52,165 nt of DNA from Oscillospiraceae bacterium (GCA_031253545.1 JAIRWH010000092.1:1-52165); one strand, 5' to 3'; positions 33,434 through 42,911 are shown, counted from the stretch's first letter. Notes: generated by a model not told the origin, from the letters alone. Numbers and translations: made by a program.

Positions 33434-36114
33434 AAGCGCCCGCGGTGAGAATCCTTGCGCTGCTGCTCGCCTTGCCGTTGCTGCTTGCCGCGTGCGCGGG
33501 CGTTTCGCCGTCTTCGCGCCCCTCGCCTTCGCCGTCGCCCTCGTCCTCTCCCTCGCCGTCGCCGTCGCCCTCCCCGGCCGCCCCGCTTCCCATAGCGCGC
33601 GGCAACACGGCGGGCAATATAATCAACGGAGGCAATGTGGCCTTGCAGGGCGACAGGCTTTTTTTCCGCAACTATTCCGACGGCGGCAAACTCTACACAA
33701 TGAACCGCGACGGTTCGGGGCTGACCCGGCTTGCCAACGCCGAGGCGGGCTTTATCAACGTCTCCGGCGACAGGCTCTTTTTCCGCAACTATTCCGACGG
33801 CGGCAGGCTCTATTCCGCCCGCACCGACGGCACGGACGTTAAGAGGCTGACCGACGGCGCCGCCGACTATGTGAGCGTGGTGGATAATAAGGTATACTAC
33901 ATAGACAAAACCGACGGCGACAAAATACATGTTATCAACACCGACGGCACGGGCGACAAGCCCCTCGCCGACGACGCCGCCGATTACCTCAACGCGGGCG
34001 GCGACAAGCTCTGCTTTGTAAACAAAGACGACGGCGACAAAATCTACGTGATGACCGCGGACGGCGAAGACGGCCATGCCATTACCGACGAGGCCGCCGG
34101 GCCGGTTGTCGCCGACGGCGACACGGTCTACTTCATAAACAAAGATGACGGAGACAAAATCTACGTCATGGATGCCGAGGGCGAAGGCGACGCCGAGAAA
34201 CTCACCGACGAAGGCGCGTCCACGCTCAACGTGGACGGCGACACCGTATTCTTCACCGACGGTGAAAAGGTATATGCCGTGGACACCGAAGGCGAAGGCT
34301 TGCAGGTTATCAGCGACGACGGCGCGGTGAGTTTGGATATCGCCGGCGACAGGGTCTACGCTGTGGACGAAGAGGGCGAGATGCAAACCATGAAGCCCGA
34401 CGGCAGCGACAGCCAAAGCATGGACGACTTCGCCGCAGAGGGCGAAGAGCCGGGTCACGGCCGCGTGGCCGAGGTCGTTGGCATAGGCGGCAGCGCCGAG
34501 ATTACCGACGGCGAAGGCAGCGCCGCCCCGGCGCAAATAGGCTCGCGCCTGTTTTACGGCGACACGGTTGCCGCAGGCCCGGCCTCGTGGGTGGCTTTGG
34601 AACTGCCGTCGGGGCAGTATATGCTCGTCGAGGAAAACGCCACCCTGCGAGTGGGCGAGTATCTGTTTGGCGCGGGAAAGATATGGGTAAACGTAAACAA
34701 CCCCCTTGAGGCCGAGGCGCAAGGCGTGCAGCTCTACGCGCGCAATGCGGTCTTCTCCGTCGAGTACGCGGGCGAGGGTATATGCGTGGCCGTGTTTGAG
34801 GGCGCTGTGTCCGTGGGCGGCGTGGAGGCGCAAAAACAGGCGGCCGTGGTGGACGGCGAAGGCGTTGTGACCACGCGCGACCTCACCGAAAGCGACTACG
34901 CCTCAAGCGTGCCGAGCGAAGAAGCGCCGGCTTGGCTGCCCGCTCTTCCGTCGCCATCCCCCTCGCCTTCCCCTTCCCCCTCCCCGTCGCCCTCGCCGAG
35001 CGTCAGACCCAGCCCGTCGCCTTCCCCGTCGCCTTCCCCATCGTCGCCGCCTCCCCCCTCCAAACACCAAGCCGTGACCAACGCGAGCAAGACGGTGTCT
35101 GTGTCCGGTGGCAGCAGGAGCGTGACCGCCGTGCAGGTGGACCTCACCGCGTCCGACATACGCGTAATGGCAATCACGGCGGGCAGGGCCGGTCAGGTGG
35201 CCTCTTTCGCCTCGCTCATTAACAGCGTGGACAGCAACAAATACGAAGTCCTCGCCGCCGTGAACGGCACGTTCTTCGACAGCTACGAAAGGGAGCCGAT
35301 AAAGCAGATAGTGCTGGGCACGGTAATCAGCGGCGGCAACGTGGCGGTGGCTGTAAACGCGCCGATGACATACATCGGTTTCTCCCCGAACAACAACGTG
35401 CAGATGAATTACGCGAACTACGCGCCGAGGGTCTATGTGGACAAGAAATACGACTGGAGCGGCTGGTTTAACATAGACTCATGGAACAGGACATATTCCG
35501 GCGCCAATTACCAGGCTATGTTCGACAGGTATTTCGCCACCACGTCCACGAATACCAACCACGATGTGACCGTGACAATCGAAAACGGCGTGGTTACGGC
35601 AATCGGCAAGGGCAACACCGCCATACCCCAGTCCGCCGGCAGCTATGTGCTGACCATGACGAGCGGCAGCAGCCAAAACGACGGGCGCTTCAAAATTGGC
35701 TCCTCGGCGGAAATCGTAAACAGGTTCCTGAACCCAAGGAACCAAGAAGTTGACTATATTGACCAATGGCGCGACAAAACCGACGTTATCGGCTGCTGGC
35801 CGAGCCTTATACTCGAAGGCGCGGTGACGGCGAACGCCGCCAACGAGCAACGCGGGGGCGATGCCGCCGTAACGCCCACCGCCTCGCGCCCGCGCTCGTT
35901 TATCGGCTTTTCGCAAGACAAAAAGACCCTTGTGTTCGGCAACGCGCCCGACTGCACCATGACGCGCCTTGCGGAGATAGCCAAAAGCTACAATCTGCAC
36001 AACGCCATGAACTTAGACGGCGGCGCGTCCTGCGCGCTGTATTTAGACGGGCGTATGCTCACGCCTGCGGGGCGCAACCTCTCGAATATCTTAGTGGTGG
36101 TGAGGGTGAAGTAG
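33430..36114 (+). CDS. composite lipoprotein: DUF5050-like repeats, FecR-like domain and phosphodiester glycosidase (NAGPA) domain
   Basis: The 894-residue protein has, in order: a lipoprotein signal (MKAPAVRILALLLALPLLLAAC, Cys 22); a Ser-Pro linker; six or seven DUF5050/propeller-like repeats with the pattern GDRLFFxNxxDGxxLYxMxxDG (residues 55-340); a FecR-like domain (GGSAEITDGEGS...SWVALELPSGQYMLVEENATLRVG, about 355-480); a second Ser-Pro linker (about 505-545); and a C-terminal phosphodiester glycosidase domain. The last ends with the family signature HNAMNLDGGASCALYLDG and SNILVVVRVK. It should sit on the outer membrane face and bind or trim a surface glycan. The ATG 33430 is preceded by GGTGAT. 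An in-frame GTG at 33358 overlaps the ribosome site and is not a likely start. Confidence 0.88.
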   Translation: MKAPAVRILALLLALPLLLAACAGVSPSSRPSPSPSPSSSPSPSPSPSPAAPLPIARGNTAGNIINGGNVALQGDRLFFRNYSDGGKLYTMNRDGSGLTRLANAEAGFINVSGDRLFFRNYSDGGRLYSARTDGTDVKRLTDGAADYVSVVDNKVYYIDKTDGDKIHVINTDGTGDKPLADDAADYLNAGGDKLCFVNKDDGDKIYVMTADGEDGHAITDEAAGPVVADGDTVYFINKDDGDKIYVMDAEGEGDAEKLTDEGASTLNVDGDTVFFTDGEKVYAVDTEGEGLQVISDDGAVSLDIAGDRVYAVDEEGEMQTMKPDGSDSQSMDDFAAEGEEPGHGRVAEVVGIGGSAEITDGEGSAAPAQIGSRLFYGDTVAAGPASWVALELPSGQYMLVEENATLRVGEYLFGAGKIWVNVNNPLEAEAQGVQLYARNAVFSVEYAGEGICVAVFEGAVSVGGVEAQKQAAVVDGEGVVTTRDLTESDYASSVPSEEAPAWLPALPSPSPSPSPSPSPSPSPSVRPSPSPSPSPSPSSPPPPSKHQAVTNASKTVSVSGGSRSVTAVQVDLTASDIRVMAITAGRAGQVASFASLINSVDSNKYEVLAAVNGTFFDSYEREPIKQIVLGTVISGGNVAVAVNAPMTYIGFSPNNNVQMNYANYAPRVYVDKKYDWSGWFNIDSWNRTYSGANYQAMFDRYFATTSTNTNHDVTVTIENGVVTAIGKGNTAIPQSAGSYVLTMTSGSSQNDGRFKIGSSAEIVNRFLNPRNQEVDYIDQWRDKTDVIGCWPSLILEGAVTANAANEQRGGDAAVTPTASRPRSFIGFSQDKKTLVFGNAPDCTMTRLAEIAKSYNLHNAMNLDGGASCALYLDGRMLTPAGRNLSNILVVVRVK
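33515..33576 (+). repeat. Ser-Pro coding repeat, first linker
   Basis: Tandem TCGCCN/CCCTCG-type hexamers encode an alternating Ser-Pro spacer just after the lipid-anchored cysteine, likely an extended wall-spanning linker. Confidence 0.85.
34948..35061 (+). repeat. Ser-Pro coding repeat, second linker
   Basis: A second, longer Ser-Pro tract of the same hexamer type separates the FecR-like domain from the phosphodiester glycosidase domain. Confidence 0.85.
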
Positions 36115-36236
36115 CCCCGCCGCCGCGCCGCGACCACCCCGGCAGACAAGCGCGGCCCGTCCGTCTCCTCCTGCGGGAGGGGGACATCCCGGCATATCGG
36201 CCGCCGGCGCGATAATATCCGAAGGAGCGCGGGAGA

Positions 36237-36635
36237 ATGAACCTTTTTGAGTACACCCTCGACACCTCGCGGCAGGGTTTCTACAATATCACGGGGCAAG
36301 TCCGCGAAGCTGCGGCAAGCAGCGGCGTGGCGGACGGCTTTGCCGTAGTGTACTGCCCGCACACCACGGCGGGTATCACCATCAACGAAAACGCCGACCC
36401 CGATGTGGCGCGCGACCTGCAAGTCGGCTTAGACAAAGCCTTTCCCCGCCGCCCGGAGTTCCTGCACGGCGAAGGCAACAGCCACGCGCACCTGAAAGCC
36501 TCTGCGGTCGGCTCTTCCGCCACGGTCATCATAGACGGCGGCAAGCTCCTGCTCGGCACATGGCAGGGTATATTCTTCTGCGAGTTTGACCCGCCGCGCG
36601 GCAGGAAATATTATGTCAAGATAATAGGTTCATAG
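36237..36635 (+). CDS. YjbQ family protein (UPF0047)
   Basis: The 132-residue product matches the YjbQ family throughout: VVYCPHTTAGITINENADPDVARDL, FLHGEGNSHAHLKASAVGSS, and LGTWQGIFFCEFDPPRGRKYYVKI, with the conserved His/Cys/Glu cluster. Members show weak thiamine-phosphate synthase activity, but the true function is unsettled. ATG 36237 follows GGAG. It lies 122 nt downstream of the lipoprotein gene. The gap holds GC-rich inverted repeats near 36168-36183 but no clear promoter, so partial readthrough is possible. Confidence 0.93.
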   Translation: MNLFEYTLDTSRQGFYNITGQVREAAASSGVADGFAVVYCPHTTAGITINENADPDVARDLQVGLDKAFPRRPEFLHGEGNSHAHLKASAVGSSATVIIDGGKLLLGTWQGIFFCEFDPPRGRKYYVKIIGS

Positions 36636-36691
36636 CCGCAATAGGGCTAAGGTGTTCCGAATACTATCCGTTACCCCTTCGCCATACCCCC

Positions 36692-37024
36692 TCAGCAGAA
36701 TCCGGCGGATAGCTGCCGCCCGCCGAGCACATGGAAGTGCAAATGCCCCACGGTTTGCCGCCCGTTGTCGCCGCAGTTTGTCACCACGCGGAAACCCTCG
36801 GCGAGACCCCACTCTTCGTGGCGTTCCGCGATTACCGCGAATATATGCCCCACCAAGGAGACGTCGGCTTCAAGCACGGAGCCTTTGTGTTCGCGCGGGG
36901 CACAGAGCAGATGGACGGGGGCTCTGGGTTGAATGTCGGCGAACACCACCACGCGCTCGTCGCCGTATATGATGTCGCACGGTATCTCCCCCGAAGCGAT
37001 AAGGCAAAACGGACAGTCATTCAT
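36692..37024 (-). CDS. HIT family hydrolase (HinT-like)
   Basis: The 110-residue protein has the N-terminal CPFCLIASGEIPCDIIYGDERVVVFADIQPRAPVHLL and the catalytic triad motif GHLHFHVLGG. Such proteins hydrolyse adenosine phosphoramidates, including aminoacyl-AMP by-products of synthetases, which fits its position: its start overlaps the end of alaS by 8 nt. A zinc site is possible from CPFC plus a histidine. It is the last gene of the operon. Confidence 0.95.
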   Translation of the reverse strand: MNDCPFCLIASGEIPCDIIYGDERVVVFADIQPRAPVHLLCAPREHKGSVLEADVSLVGHIFAVIAERHEEWGLAEGFRVVTNCGDNGRQTVGHLHFHVLGGRQLSAGFC

Positions 37025-39617
37025 CTTTGCCGCACATCCTTTTCAATATTTTTTCCGCGCTTTCCAATATCCGCTTTGCCGCCGCGGGGTCTTTCGCGCC
37101 GCCCATGGCGCGGTCGCTCTTGCCGCCGCCGGAGCCGCCGCAGGCTTGCGCGATTTCGCGCGCGATTTTGCCCGCGTCCGCCCCGCGCGCCACAGCCTCC
37201 GCGCCGCACACGCACAAATACGTCAGCTTGCCGCCCGTTTCGGCGAGCAGCACGGCGGCGATGTCGGGGCGTTTCTGTTTAAGGTAATCGCCCGCTTCGT
37301 TCAGCGACTGCGTGTCCGCTTGCTCCATTCGCGCGGCAAGCAGAAGACATCCGCCCGCCATCGCGGCGCTTTGCAGCAGCTTTTCCGCCTCGGCCCGCGC
37401 GAGGGCGGATTTGAGCGAGGCGAACTTCTTTTGCTCTTCGCGCGTTTGCGCGAGCATACCCTCTATGCGCGCGGCAAGCTCTCCGGGAGAAGTTTTCAGC
37501 GCGGCGCACACGGCGGCGAGCCGATTATGCGCGTCTTCAAGCGCGCGGCACGCCTCCTTGCCGCAGCAGGCCTCAATACGCCTCACGCCCGATGCCACGG
37601 AGGATTCGCCCCCGAAATAAAACGCGCCCGCGAGCGAGGTGTTGGCAAGGTGGGTGCCGCCGCACAGCTCGAAGGAGTATTCGCCCATGCGCACCGTGCG
37701 CACATTTTCACCGTACTTTTCGCCGAAGAGCGCCGCCGCGCCTTGCGCCTTGGCCTGCCGCAAAGGCATTTCCGTCACGGTAACGGGCAGACCCGCCAAT
37801 ATCGCGTCGTTTACGGCGCGATTCACGGCGGTAACTTCCTGTTGCGTCAGCGCGGCGTAATGCGTGAAGTCGAAGCGCAGCGTATCCGGCTCCACGAGCG
37901 AACCCGCCTGAGTCACATGTTCGCCCAAAACCTGCCGCAGCGCCGCGTGCAGCAGGTGCGTGGCGCTGTGGGCCCGCGCGGCGGCCTCGCGCCGCGCCGC
38001 GTCCGCCTTTGCCGTCACGGTGTCGCCGCGGGCAAACTCCCCGGATTCCGCCTCGCCGAAATGCAAGACCACGCCGCCGGGTGTCTTTTGCGCGAGCGTG
38101 ACGCGAAACACCTCGCCGCGCGGGCCGGTAATTACGCCCGTGTCGGAACATTGGCCGCCGCTTTCCGCGTAAAACGGGGTTTTGTCTAACACCATCACGC
38201 CATTTTCGCAACGTAGCACCGATGCCTCGCATGTAAGGCTGTCATAGCCCGCGAATACCGTGGGCGGCAAGCCGCGCGCCAAAGCCCCGCCGTCACGCGA
38301 GGCATCGCCCCGCAGGGCCGCGCGCGCCTCGCGCGCCTTTTCGCGCTGGAGCGTGAGGGCGGCGTTATAAGCGTCTTCGTCTAATGTCAGACCGTGCCGT
38401 TCGAGCACCTCGCGCGTTAGGTCCAGCGGAAAGCCGAACGTGTCCGAGAGCGTGAACGCCGTGTCGCCGGAAAATACGCCGCCCGCCGCGCGTTTTATTT
38501 CCCCGTCGAGCATCTTCATGCCCGCGTCCACCGCCACGCCGAAGCGCTCTTCCTCCACGCGTATGGCCTTACGAATACGCTCGCCGTTTCGCGCAAGCTC
38601 AGGGTAGGCCGCGCCCGCGGTCTCCGCCACGGTGTCGGCCAAAACGTGAAGAAACGGTTCGCGCGCGCCGAGCAGCCGCCCGTGACCGGCGGCGCGCCGG
38701 AGCAGGCGGCGCAGCACATAGCCGCGCCCTTCGTTTGACGGCAACACGCCGTCGGAGACGAGCATTACGGCGGAGCGGATATGGTCGGTGATAACGCGGA
38801 GCGACACGTCGGTTTTTTCGCCGGAGCGGTAGGGCGCGCGGCAGACCTCGCTCACGGCGGCAAGCAAACGCGCCACGGTGTCCACCTCAAATACGCTGTC
38901 CACGCCCTGCGCCACACAGGCAAGCCGCTCCAAGCCCATGCCGAAGTCTATGTTTTTTTGCCTCAGCGGGGTATAATTGCCCTCGCCGTCGTTGTGGAAC
39001 TGCGTAAACACATTGTTGCCCACTTCCACAAACCTGTCGCAATCGCAGCCGGGCTTGCAATCGGGCTTGCCGCAGCCGCGGGCGGCGCCCCTGTCATAAT
39101 AAATCTCCGAGCAAGGGCCGCACGGGCCCGCGCCTATATCCCAGAAGTTGTCTTCCTTGCCGAGACGCACCATGCGCGATTCGCTCACGCCCACTTCCTT
39201 CACCCATATATCCCACGCCTCGTCGTCGTCGAGGTACACGGAGCAATAGAGGCGCGCCGGGTCAAGCCCCATCACATCGGTGAAAAACTCCCACGTCCAC
39301 CTTATCGCCTCGCGCTTGAAGTAGTCGCCGAAGGAGAAGTGGCCGAGCATCTCAAAGAAGGTACAGTGGCGGTCGGTCTTGCCCACCTTGTCTATGTCTA
39401 TGACCCTCACGCACTTCTGGCAGGTGGTGAGGCGCTTGCTCGGCGGCTCCGCGAGGCCGGAAAAATACGGCTTCAACGGCGCCATGCCGCTGTTTATCAG
39501 CAGAAGCGAGGGGTCGTCTTTGGGCACAAGCGACGAACTCGGCCACCGCAGATGGTCATGGCGCTCGAAAAACGAGAGATAGGATTCGCGGATTTCATTC
39601 AGTCCAAACGGGCGCAT
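37017..39617 (-). CDS. alaS: alanyl-tRNA synthetase
   Basis: The 866-residue class II synthetase has all its parts. The catalytic domain contains FFERHDHLRWPSSSLVPKDDPSLLLINSGMAPLKPYF and FFEMLGHFSFGDYFK. The editing domain has HSATHLLHAALRQVLG and the Cys/His metal motif CGGTHLANTS. The C-terminal DHHA1-like domain ends with GGSGGGKSDRAMGG. ATG 39617 was chosen for GGGAGGT upstream and for the conserved N-terminus; longer readings lie in the mltG spacer. It charges tRNA-Ala and clears Ser/Gly mischarging. Confidence 0.98.
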   Translation of the reverse strand: MRPFGLNEIRESYLSFFERHDHLRWPSSSLVPKDDPSLLLINSGMAPLKPYFSGLAEPPSKRLTTCQKCVRVIDIDKVGKTDRHCTFFEMLGHFSFGDYFKREAIRWTWEFFTDVMGLDPARLYCSVYLDDDEAWDIWVKEVGVSESRMVRLGKEDNFWDIGAGPCGPCSEIYYDRGAARGCGKPDCKPGCDCDRFVEVGNNVFTQFHNDGEGNYTPLRQKNIDFGMGLERLACVAQGVDSVFEVDTVARLLAAVSEVCRAPYRSGEKTDVSLRVITDHIRSAVMLVSDGVLPSNEGRGYVLRRLLRRAAGHGRLLGAREPFLHVLADTVAETAGAAYPELARNGERIRKAIRVEEERFGVAVDAGMKMLDGEIKRAAGGVFSGDTAFTLSDTFGFPLDLTREVLERHGLTLDEDAYNAALTLQREKAREARAALRGDASRDGGALARGLPPTVFAGYDSLTCEASVLRCENGVMVLDKTPFYAESGGQCSDTGVITGPRGEVFRVTLAQKTPGGVVLHFGEAESGEFARGDTVTAKADAARREAAARAHSATHLLHAALRQVLGEHVTQAGSLVEPDTLRFDFTHYAALTQQEVTAVNRAVNDAILAGLPVTVTEMPLRQAKAQGAAALFGEKYGENVRTVRMGEYSFELCGGTHLANTSLAGAFYFGGESSVASGVRRIEACCGKEACRALEDAHNRLAAVCAALKTSPGELAARIEGMLAQTREEQKKFASLKSALARAEAEKLLQSAAMAGGCLLLAARMEQADTQSLNEAGDYLKQKRPDIAAVLLAETGGKLTYLCVCGAEAVARGADAGKIAREIAQACGGSGGGKSDRAMGGAKDPAAAKRILESAEKILKRMCGKDE

Positions 39618-39661
39618 TGTGTGTACCTCCCGGCGTTGTAATGGTATCGCTTTGGCAACGG

Positions 39662-40861
39662 TTATCCGAAATATTGCTGCTTTGCCTTGTCGAAGTCGTC
39701 TTTTCGGGAAAAGAAGAGCGCGGGCTCGCCCGGCGGGTGCAGATAGTAATAATAGTTGGTGGTGTTGGAGTAGAGCGCGGCGCGTATGGCGTCTTGGGAG
39801 GGGTTGCATATCGGGCCGGGCGGCAGCCCGGGGTAGAGGTAGGTGTTGTAGGGGTTGTCCGTCTCCAAATGCTCGTAGGTGAGCGAAGGCACGCGTTCGG
39901 GCAGGAAGTATTGAATAGTGGCGTCTATTTGCAGGTATTCAAACGAGGAGCTTTTCAGACGGTTATATATGACCGACGCCACGTTTTTGCGCTCCTCGTA
40001 ATCGCCCGTGGCCTCCATTTCTATCATCGAGGCGACAATCACCACGTCGTTTATCGAGATATTCAGCGACTCGGCGCGCTTTCGCATATCGGCCGTGAAG
40101 CGCCTGTCGAACGTCTGCACCATCCATTGGAGCACATAGCGCGGGCTGTCGTTTACATGGAGAGGGTATGTGGCGGGGAAGAGGTAACCCTCCAAGCGCG
40201 AAGGCACGGCGGGCAGGTTTTTGAGGTAATCGTAGCGAAACAGCATGGTGGCGGCCGTTTCCTCAAGCTCCGCCACAGTGCAGATTTTGTTTTCTTCCAG
40301 CAGTTTGAAGGTTTGCGCCAACGTGAGCCCTTCGCGTATGGTAACCTCCACCTCGGCGCGTTGGTCGGAGTTGGAATTCATGGCGTGCACAATGGCGCGG
40401 TAGTCCGTGGTCACGAGGTTATACCTGCCTTTGGCCATCTTGCTTTCGGCGTTGGAAAAGTCCGCGTACATCCTGAAAAGCCAGTCATACTCGATAATCC
40501 CCGCCGCTTTGAGTTTTCGCGAAAGGTCGTCTATGGTCATGTCTTCCGTGTAGTCAAAGTCCTCCGCCGTAACGCGCTCCCTTGAAAGAGCCAGCACATC
40601 GTTTACGCAGTTCCAGCCGAATGTGCCCAGAGTGAAAGACACCACAAACACCACGATGAGGTAGAGTATGCCGAAAAGGCAACCGGTAAACGCGCGGGGG
40701 CGCGGGGCAAACTCTACCCGGCTAAGGTCAAACGGCTGCTTTGCGGCAGGCCTCTTGACCGTCTTCACGGCGGGTTTCTTCGGCGGCCTGCTTCGCGCCT
40801 TCCTCGGAGGCAGCTTTATTGTCGGCAGCCTTATCGCCGGCAGCTTAAAGGGCAGCTTCAT
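39662..40861 (-). CDS. mltG: endolytic murein transglycosylase
   Basis: The 399-residue protein has a basic, proline-rich cytosolic N-terminus, one transmembrane helix (ILYLIVVFVVSFTLGTFG, about residue 75-95), a LysM-like region, and the YceG/MltG catalytic domain. That domain has ASMIEMEATGDYEERKNVASVIYNRL with the catalytic Glu, then NPYNTYLYPGLPPGPICNPSQDAIRAAL. It cleaves nascent glycan strands near the synthase. The ATG 40861 overlaps the stop of the DJ-1 gene. The usual MltG neighbours (yrrK, yrrL/ruvX) are absent; alaS follows directly. Confidence 0.94.
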   Translation of the reverse strand: MKLPFKLPAIRLPTIKLPPRKARSRPPKKPAVKTVKRPAAKQPFDLSRVEFAPRPRAFTGCLFGILYLIVVFVVSFTLGTFGWNCVNDVLALSRERVTAEDFDYTEDMTIDDLSRKLKAAGIIEYDWLFRMYADFSNAESKMAKGRYNLVTTDYRAIVHAMNSNSDQRAEVEVTIREGLTLAQTFKLLEENKICTVAELEETAATMLFRYDYLKNLPAVPSRLEGYLFPATYPLHVNDSPRYVLQWMVQTFDRRFTADMRKRAESLNISINDVVIVASMIEMEATGDYEERKNVASVIYNRLKSSSFEYLQIDATIQYFLPERVPSLTYEHLETDNPYNTYLYPGLPPGPICNPSQDAIRAALYSNTTNYYYYLHPPGEPALFFSRKDDFDKAKQQYFG

Positions 40862-41412
40862 GTCGCCTTGCCCCAAAGCATGGCCTCGCGCGCCTGTTGC
40901 GCGGCGGGCAGGCCGCACAGCGCCGCAAGGCAGGCAAAACCAAACTCAAACGAACTGCCCACGGCCCGCGCCGTGATGATATTGCCGCTGAGCACCACAT
41001 GTTCGCCGCTTTGCACCAATACCCCCAGTTCGCGCAGTTCGTCTTGCACAGACGGGTGGCACACGGCGTTTTTGCCGTGCAGCAGACCCGCTCTTGCGGG
41101 CAAGAGCGGCGCGGCGCATATGGCCGCGAGCCATTTATCTTCGCTCGCGGCGCGGCGCACGGCGTTTTGCGCCTTTTCGTCCGTATACAGGTTGTTCACG
41201 CCCGCCGCCCCGCCGGGCAGCAGCAACATATCGAAATCATCGAGCCTATCCGCGGGTATGTCGGTGTTTACCGTCACGCCGTGGGAAGACGTGACATATT
41301 CCCCGGTAACGCCGCAGAGCGTCACGGCGACCCCGCCGCGTTTGAGAATATCCAACGGCACAAGGGCTTCCGCCGTCTCAAATCCGTTTGCAAGCAGCAT
41401 GGCCACGGTCAT
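40858..41412 (-). CDS. DJ-1/PfpI family protein
   Basis: The 184-residue class I glutamine amidotransferase-like fold has the DJ-1 start (MTVAMLLANGFETAEALVPLDIL, with the conserved Glu), LLPGGAAGVNNL, and the nucleophile elbow AAICAAPLLPARAGLL. Members act as redox-sensing or glyoxalase/deglycase-type enzymes; the substrate cannot be stated. The start follows GGGAGG, and its stop overlaps the mltG ATG. Confidence 0.94.
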   Translation of the reverse strand: MTVAMLLANGFETAEALVPLDILKRGGVAVTLCGVTGEYVTSSHGVTVNTDIPADRLDDFDMLLLPGGAAGVNNLYTDEKAQNAVRRAASEDKWLAAICAAPLLPARAGLLHGKNAVCHPSVQDELRELGVLVQSGEHVVLSGNIITARAVGSSFEFGFACLAALCGLPAAQQAREAMLWGKAT

Positions 41413-41430
41413 GGGAATAGCCTCCCTTTC

Positions 41431-42189
41431 TCAGTTATAGAGCAGATTCACGTATGGCGCGGTGTTGGCGAAAAACGCTTCGTCTAAGCTCGCCGCGCCG
41501 CCGGTGTCGTTCCAGGGGCAGCACTCGTCTTTCACATCCCGCGGCAATGGCGGATAACCGAGCCGCAGAGCCAAGGAGCGAATATACTCGCCTTCGATTA
41601 CCTTAAAGCAAGCCGTGGTGGTGTTGTAGCTTTCCATGAGCGTGTCTCCGTCATACACCGCATAGCCGGATGCCGTCATCTCCACGCGATACTCTTGCGT
41701 CATGGCCGCCCAGTCGGCTTCGGTGCGCCGCAGGTGTGGCCTTTGCGCCATAAGCTGCCCGTAGTAACGCGCGAGGAGCGCGGGGTCGGGGGGCAGCGTC
41801 TTTGCGGAAGGGCGCGCGAAACCGAAACGCTCGTAGAAGCGCGCGTTGGAAAGCGGCTGCGGCAACACACAGCAAAGCGGCACTTTACGCAAGTGAAGCT
41901 CAAAGAAGAGCTGTTCCATAAGGTCTGAGGCGTAGCCCCGGCCGCGGTGCTCCGGGTGGGCGCACACGCCGAGCGCGTAGGCTGCGGGTATCTCCTCGCC
42001 GCCTATGCACAGCTGCCGCGGCAGATAGTGGAGCATGGCAAGCGGCGCGCCGTCGTCGTCCTCAACGAGCAAACACCGCTCCGGCGAATAGGAATACCCG
42101 AAAAACGTCTCGCCGCTTTCGCCGAAACACAGCCGCCAGAGGGGGCGTAAATCGTCGCCCGCGCGGGCGTAGCGTATGTCGCCCCTCAC
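41431..42189 (-). CDS. GNAT family N-acetyltransferase with C-terminal extension
   Basis: The 252-residue protein has an N-terminal GNAT fold with the acetyl-CoA loop ALGVCAHPEHRGRGYASDLMEQLF and a following NARFYERFGF motif. About 100 more residues form a second domain with repeated short hydrophobic strands, as in Acetyltransf_9/Eis-like enzymes. The start is taken as GTG 42189, which overlaps the glycosyltransferase stop (GTGA); an earlier ATG at 42291 would extend it into the upstream gene. The substrate is unknown. Its cell-envelope neighbours make a sugar or wall precursor possible, but this is only a guess. Confidence 0.88.
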   Translation of the reverse strand: MRGDIRYARAGDDLRPLWRLCFGESGETFFGYSYSPERCLLVEDDDGAPLAMLHYLPRQLCIGGEEIPAAYALGVCAHPEHRGRGYASDLMEQLFFELHLRKVPLCCVLPQPLSNARFYERFGFARPSAKTLPPDPALLARYYGQLMAQRPHLRRTEADWAAMTQEYRVEMTASGYAVYDGDTLMESYNTTTACFKVIEGEYIRSLALRLGYPPLPRDVKDECCPWNDTGGAASLDEAFFANTAPYVNLLYN

Positions 42190-42911
42190 AGTCTCTCGCG
42201 CTTCTTTTGCGCGTTTACCGCGCGCGCAAACCTCGGCAACGCGCCCGCGCGGGCAAGCCGCGAGGGCTGTGTGGCAAAGCGGTAAAGCCATTCCAAGCCC
42301 GCGCCGCGAAAGAGCGCCGGCGCGCGTTTCTTGGTGCCGGCGAATATGTCAATGGCGCCGCCCAAGCCGAGCATGAGCGCCGAGCCCACATGGCGCAGGT
42401 TGCGCGCCATGAAAAGCTCCTGCAGGGGCGAACCGAGGCACACGAAGATAACGTCCGGCGCGGCGAGCCGTATTTTCTCGATAATCGGGGTGTCCTCCTT
42501 GAAGTAGCCGTGGCAATGGCCGCAGATATTCAGCCCCGCGTGGCGCTTCGCCAGCTCCCCGGCCGCCTTCTCCGCCACAAGCGGCTTGCCGCCCAGCAAA
42601 AACAGGCGTTTACCCTCCGCGGCAATATAGGCGAGCAACCCTTGGGCAAGCTCCACCCCCGGTACGCGCGAGGGCAACGGACGGCCGAGTTTTTTTGCCG
42701 CCCTCACCACGCCTATGCCGTCCGCCACAGATAGGTCCGCGCCGTTCAGGCTTTGGCGCAGCTGCGGGTCGGCGGTGGCGGCGTGGATTATTTCGGGGTT
42801 GGGCGTGACGACATAGCGCGGGCTGCCGCTGCGCATAAGGCGGCAAGCCACATCAAGCGCCTCGGAAGGCGTGACCGCGTCTATTTGCACCCCCAACACA
42901 TCCACTTTCAA
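42186..42911 (-). CDS. WecG/TagA/CpsF family glycosyltransferase
   Basis: The 241-residue GT26 enzyme has the family motifs TPNPEIIHAA, GADLSVADGIGVVRAAKKLG, RVPGVEL, FLLGGKP and VCLGSPLQELFMARN, and ends with a basic membrane-binding tail. Members add N-acetylmannosamine or similar sugars to undecaprenyl-linked GlcNAc during teichoic acid or surface polysaccharide synthesis. The TTG start at 42911 is preceded by AAAGGGGG with 9 nt spacing and fits the conserved N-terminus (KVDVLGVQIDAVT). It is the first gene of a six-gene operon that ends at the HIT gene. Confidence 0.93.
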   Translation of the reverse strand: MKVDVLGVQIDAVTPSEALDVACRLMRSGSPRYVVTPNPEIIHAATADPQLRQSLNGADLSVADGIGVVRAAKKLGRPLPSRVPGVELAQGLLAYIAAEGKRLFLLGGKPLVAEKAAGELAKRHAGLNICGHCHGYFKEDTPIIEKIRLAAPDVIFVCLGSPLQELFMARNLRHVGSALMLGLGGAIDIFAGTKKRAPALFRGAGLEWLYRFATQPSRLARAGALPRFARAVNAQKKRERL

